A DNA stretch of 64,000 bases from the NCBI RefSeq assembly GCF_037975245.1, contig NC_092573.1, positions 6,079,501-6,143,500 of the forward strand. Direction: 5' to 3'. Position 1 is the first letter of the stretch. Each line of letters begins with the position of its first letter. This document shows, one piece after another, positions 58,955 through 64,000 of the stretch. The DNA is from Apostichopus japonicus. Taxonomy: Eukaryota; Echinodermata; Holothuroidea; Aspidochirotida; Stichopodidae. The position numbers and the translations under genes are program-made. Under the pieces are notes generated by a model that was not told the DNA's origin, ran no database searches, and was given only the letters and a program-made list of their open reading frames with translations.

Positions 58955-61900
58955 GTACTGTAAGCAACATGTTCTTTGAGTTTTAGTTTTTTTTTCCCTG
59001 CTATTTTTCTGTCTGTCTCTCAATATTTCCTTTTTTCCACAACAGTACTTGAGAACCAAGGGAAAACAATAATAACTCAATGTAGACCTCAAAAGAATAA
59101 AATTTTCCCAATAAATGGATTTATTTGACAGAAGTTGAAGTCCTTAACAACTGTGAACAATTTGTATAGTGAGAGTTTGCATCCAGGGAATTAGTTTTGA
59201 TAAGTTTATCTATGCCATTGACTTTAAGTGCATGTGTTGAATTTCAGAGCCTAGATTCTACTCCATTGTTAGCTACAGTTCAAACATGTAGTCCTAACCT
59301 ACAGTATCGACATGGTATGTACATTATGCATATCCCTTTAAAATTGTGTGTAATTACTTTACTTTACAAAGGAAGAATGAAAATGAAATTGCATGATTGT
59401 TTTTTGCTGACCATACTTGGAATTGAACAAATTGTGGAAGCAAAAAAGGATTATAAACCTGACAAATAAAAAATTTAAAAAAATAGCACACGGAATTAGT
59501 ATAGCCAGAACAGAAATTCAAATGAAATTTCCAACAATTTATGTGAACTTTTTTTTGTCTCTTTTCTAACAGTATAACTTTGTTTTTCAAAAATTATGTT
59601 GTTCAAACTCAACGATGAATAACGAGATAGATCCGATTTTTGCACATGTATGCAGTTACTTGAATGCACTGGAAAGCCTAAACTGTTAGTAAAAATTGCA
59701 AAGACTGTACATAGATCTGTGTAAACCGGGCTTGAGATATCTTAAAAAGTTAGACGATAAATTTCTTCTTCACCTCCAAGTTAACTAAATCCCAATCCCC
59801 TCCCTACATATATAGCCACCCATCATTCTCTCTTGTTACCCCTTCTTCATCACCATCTGAGCTCTCTGACCCCCTCTCAGTGTTATTTACATTGCCATGG
59901 TAACCTCATCAGACTCCTCCCTCTTTTAAGACCAGACCTGAGCTCACAGACCGTTTAACATTCATGGGCAGATTCAGCCAGTACACACATTCATGGAATG
60001 TTATAGTTTAAATGACATTTTTGTTGTGCATGTAGTTTAGCAAGCATGTTCTTGGTAATATTATGAAAATACTGACGTGCTGTGCTCACAGACTGCACTA
60101 CACTATACTGTATGTTTAACATCAATGGAGCAATTTTGGCCATAATCCAGGTATAATATTTTGTTATGTTATACCTTTTCTAACTTATTCTGTATTATAC
60201 TCAAACTTATAAGCCTGGACCGGTACTTGTATTGTAACATACAGTAATTGCCTGTACACGCACCTGTGTGGGCGTTGTCATTGTACAGTGATATAGCCAA
60301 GGTTGGAATCTAGTACTTATAACATAGATACTAGATAACATAGATACCAAAGAGCTTTGTACCCCTAGTACATGGTACTCATGCTGTTTGTGCTTGTACT
60401 CAAATTCTGATGATAGAAAAACAATATAATGTGAAAATAATCTTATAAATATGTTGATCTACTCTACCTGTACTAAAAGGCCTTGATAAGATGCCATTGT
60501 ACGCAGCTGAATTTCTTTCAAACGTTGAAACTTGAGTGTCAAAAAAGTCATGGATAATTCACATGCAAATTTGTACAAGTTGCTACAAATAATCACAGAA
60601 TTTCCATTTTTTTTTTTTCAACCTCACTGTTCACCTATACTACTCACTCTTTTTTGTTGTATTTTTTTTATTGTTTTTACCCAGACAACTCTGGTGTCTT
60701 TCTTCATACCTACCAAGTTTCTTTCTTGTTTGTTTTCAATTCTCATATCTAACCTGAATTCTTGCCTAAAAGGGTGATTTTCAATGTATATACATACTAA
60801 CCAGAGTTTTCAAAAAAAAATCAATTCTTAATAGACTTTGAGAGGAGATCAATAGCTTGTCTATATACTCAAGACGTGACATACTTATTACTTGATTACT
60901 TAGTGAGGAGGTCTCTCATAAAGTACTTAGTGAAAGAGTATCACCTTTAATTAAACCATAGGACTGCACTTGGGTTCCTGAGTGGAGAAAGATCCCACCC
61001 TTTTGTGTAACAGTCTTCCATAGAGGAAATTGGAATCTGACAGCCTGATGACTTAATGGCATCTAATCAAATCGCTAATGAGACTTTCAGGGCTCTATTA
61101 TCCGTGGTTATTAACTCCTCTCTTCAATACAGAAGTGAAGCTTAATTAAACTTAAATATCCCTGGCCTGTGTTTTGTGTTTAACAAAGGCCTGATTAACA
61201 TGTATACACACACTACTAGGCATGATGCAACCAATATTAATCTTCTTTCTTCTTTTTTATATTTTTTCCCCACTCTTCTTTCATTCTTTTTTTTTATCCT
61301 ATTTTTAGTTTAACCTCTGACATATGATGCCAAAGCATATAGAACTAGATTGAGAAAGTTTTGTATAATTCAAATCCTCTCTTTGGCATCGTCTCTATAC
61401 AGTATTGCTATCATATTGGAACTAAATATGTATCATAAACTTGACAGACAATATTGGAAAGCCATATGTGCAAAAATCTATTTCCTTTTGGGAAGAAACT
61501 TGACAAATTTTGATTGAAAATGCATTTACAGGGAATAATTCATCCAGTATACATCGCATCACAAAATGCTATGTAGATTGATCCAGTTGCTATGTAAAGG
61601 TTTACACATATCATATACAGTTTTGTTAAGTTTTACATAGGATCCATAGGATTTTATATGGGACAAAATTCAGGTCTGCCAACAACTGCCAAACTACCCA
61701 AAATTTGAACTCTACGGTATTCCCTGATGCCATCTACAAAGATGGTCCAATTTATTTTGACAGTACAGTAAAGGGTCATAATGTTGTCTATAACTTGCAT
61801 TCTTCTGACCATTGGACCTAATAAACTGAACTTGCAATTCTCGCCTGCATGATGTCTGTTTACACAAGTTCTAAATCAAAAGTTTGAACTTTGAAAAGAA

Positions 61901-64000
61901 GAAAATGAACTTCAAACTTTATATTTTGAAAGCAGTTTAATCAACACACCATGCATATCGAACAATTAAACTATAAGACTATATTTACATTTGACCAAAC
62001 CCAGCAAAATCTAAGGGTATTCTTTTCCCCTATCAATTCATAGACATCAATTAAGAAAAAAAGAAAAAAGTTCAGTATTATTAAAAACATACCGCACGGT
62101 AAGCATTTGCCAGAATTGTATTGTTTGGAGGTTCTGGTATATAGCCAACAAGTTAACAATTTGAATACTGTTTTGATAAGCAATTTTATATAGATTTGCT
62201 AGTGCCTGGAGAGTGGTTCTGGGTGGATGAGTTTAGGGAAGTGCCCTGCAAATTCTGACAAAAGCCCAACCTTCCTAAATGCACAAATGACGCACAATAC
62301 TATGAAAGGTTGCTTATTATATTTATACGTCATTGTTAGAACTTTGATATACATATATATATATATATATATATCAATAGTTATATATATATATACATAT
62401 ATATATATATACATGTGTAATTAAAGGTATGCTTAAAGGTCATGTACTTATAGGTATGCTAAAGGTCATATAACAGTCATACAGGTTGGCATTGAATTTC
62501 AGGCTCAGATTTGCGTTTATCTTTTTAATTGGCATGATGCCATGGGAAGTCTGCACAATTAAGTTTGCTATTTTCTGCCAGCTAAGACATCAAACGGAAT
62601 ATAAACTGCATGACCAGTCGCATAACAATCATCATTAAGCAAATTAGATAATGAATTCAGTACTACCAGTCCTGTTCATATCTTAATATCAACGGTCTTT
62701 AACATCACTAATTAGGCACCATTTTTCTAATTAATATTCCACTCCTCCTTCTTTTGGAGATAACCGATCTAATTTTTTGAGATAACTTAAGGCATCTGGG
62801 CAGGGACAAGTTCTGAAGTTTTTGGTTACTTTGGAAACTTTTCTAGCAATTTTTATGTCCTAATATTTTAGACCAATATTTTTGACGTTTTTTTCTGTTA
62901 GTTCAGATGTCAGTTCATTTGCCGCAATGAGAGACAAAATTTTACCAATTTAACAAATCTTTGGAAATTCCCCAAAATCTTTGTCAAATTTTATGATTCT
63001 ACTTTAGACGTGACTAATATAAAGGCTTCAATAAGCTTTCCTTTTCTTGATCATAAAGAGAAATAGTGTACATTTTCAGAGAACCAGCATTTTAATTTGC
63101 AAGTTGTAATTAACAATATTTACTGTTTTGATAGATTCATCGTAGTTTTCTGTAATCCGTTGTCAGATGGGCGTTTAATTGGTTGAACTTGAAAGAACAT
63201 TTTGTTGAGCACAAATTCCAAATCTATGAACTACTATAGTTTCATTGTTTGTAAAGAATACAAAGCATAATACGACAGTAGTACCTGCTGTTGCATTTCT
63301 GTCAATAAGATTTGTCGACGTGGCACTTCTATTGAAAGGAAATTCTGTAATTTAGCCTTAAAGTTGGTATCTGCAGCCTGTGGGTCGGTTAGTAAAATTA
63401 GAAACTAATTGTATGAATTAACAAGTATCACGTATCAAAAGGTTAAATTTTTACTGTAATTATTACCGTACATACTGACCAGCAAAGCTGTGTGTGTGTA
63501 ATCAACTAAGGTTTCATGAAACGGAGTTCTACGAGTTCTTATTGATATACAACACACACACAGTTTATACTTTCTTGCAGGTTTTTTGTTTCTTTATTTC
63601 TCTCTACAATATTAAAAGTTTGAGATAGGCTGGGCCAAATTCTAAACAGCATCATCTAAACATGATCGCTTGAGCCTTTACAGGAATACATGTAAATAAT
63701 TAGTCTTTACACCCAGCCACGGTGACACTCCCTCAGCTGGGATCATCATATAAAACTCAATAAGAAAACAAAGTCTCATATGAACATGTTTTTTTTTTTC
63801 GTTGGTTCAATCGAATGCAATCTACAGATTAGTCAAAGAAATGCTTTTAATTGAATGATCAGGAAGGGTGCTCACCTGGTGCTTACGTGTTAATTTATGA
63901 ATATAAAGGAACAATGTAAATTACTGTAGTTATACAAGAGTTAATAGGATTTATAATACCTTGGATAATTAAGATTATAAATTTGGACCTGCACTGCAGC
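58955..64000 (+). other. dri intron, running past the window end
   Basis: More than 5 kb without a supported exon on either strand; no ARID-like reading (LYEL..DPKRKEF) was seen. It is AT-rich with T-runs and a TA tract at 62352-62413. Confidence 0.6.

Overview
The window looks like nuclear DNA of a marine invertebrate, most likely a non-vertebrate deuterostome and possibly an echinoderm. That placement is an inference, not a measurement. It is AT-rich, intron-dense and full of (TA)n tracts, foldback elements and small hAT-type elements. No bacterial, plasmid, viral or CRISPR architecture is visible.

Four protein-coding genes can be supported by joining exons by hand. (1) 1019-2783, plus strand: the 3' end of an adhesion-type GPCR covering TM4 to the C terminus; its 5' part lies before the window. 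(2) 5347-23799, minus strand: a complete 21-exon gene. It encodes a signal peptide, an LRR N-terminal cap, about 16 leucine-rich repeats (nearly all one repeat per exon, all at phase-2 introns), a Cys-rich GCC2/GCC3 (ephrin-receptor-like) stalk and about eight membrane segments. All 20 junctions keep frame and the sum is 3459 nt (1152 aa plus stop). (3) 27457-37371, minus strand: a three-exon gene for a 639-aa single-pass membrane protein with a Cys-bearing, loosely Ig-like ectodomain and a basic tail of about 400 residues. I do not recognise its family. (4) 57014 to beyond 64000, plus strand: the first two coding exons of a dead ringer/ARID3 transcription factor, ending exactly where the ARID domain starts.

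Between and inside the genes: 1-2.3 kb has a U2-snRNA-headed retroposon with target-site duplication and A-tail, and a foldback element, both in the GPCR intron. 8.9-27.2 kb has several more foldback elements and a hAT-type element in LRR-gene introns and downstream of its start. 29.1-37.2 kb (introns of gene 3) holds a 1.65-kb satellite of 72-bp units, a dyad-rich degenerate array, a second hAT-type element and a 37-bp minisatellite. 37.4-56.3 kb is a gene-poor stretch with (TA)n blocks sharing a 17-mer, a 1.8-kb foldback element built from GATATC subrepeats with another element nested in it, and a hAT-type element with a perfect 8-bp duplication. 59-64 kb is dri intron.

Three of the four genes are cell-surface receptors or candidates, so the left 37 kb reads as a receptor neighbourhood. 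Nothing in the sequence shows that they act together. The dri gene is an unrelated developmental regulator.
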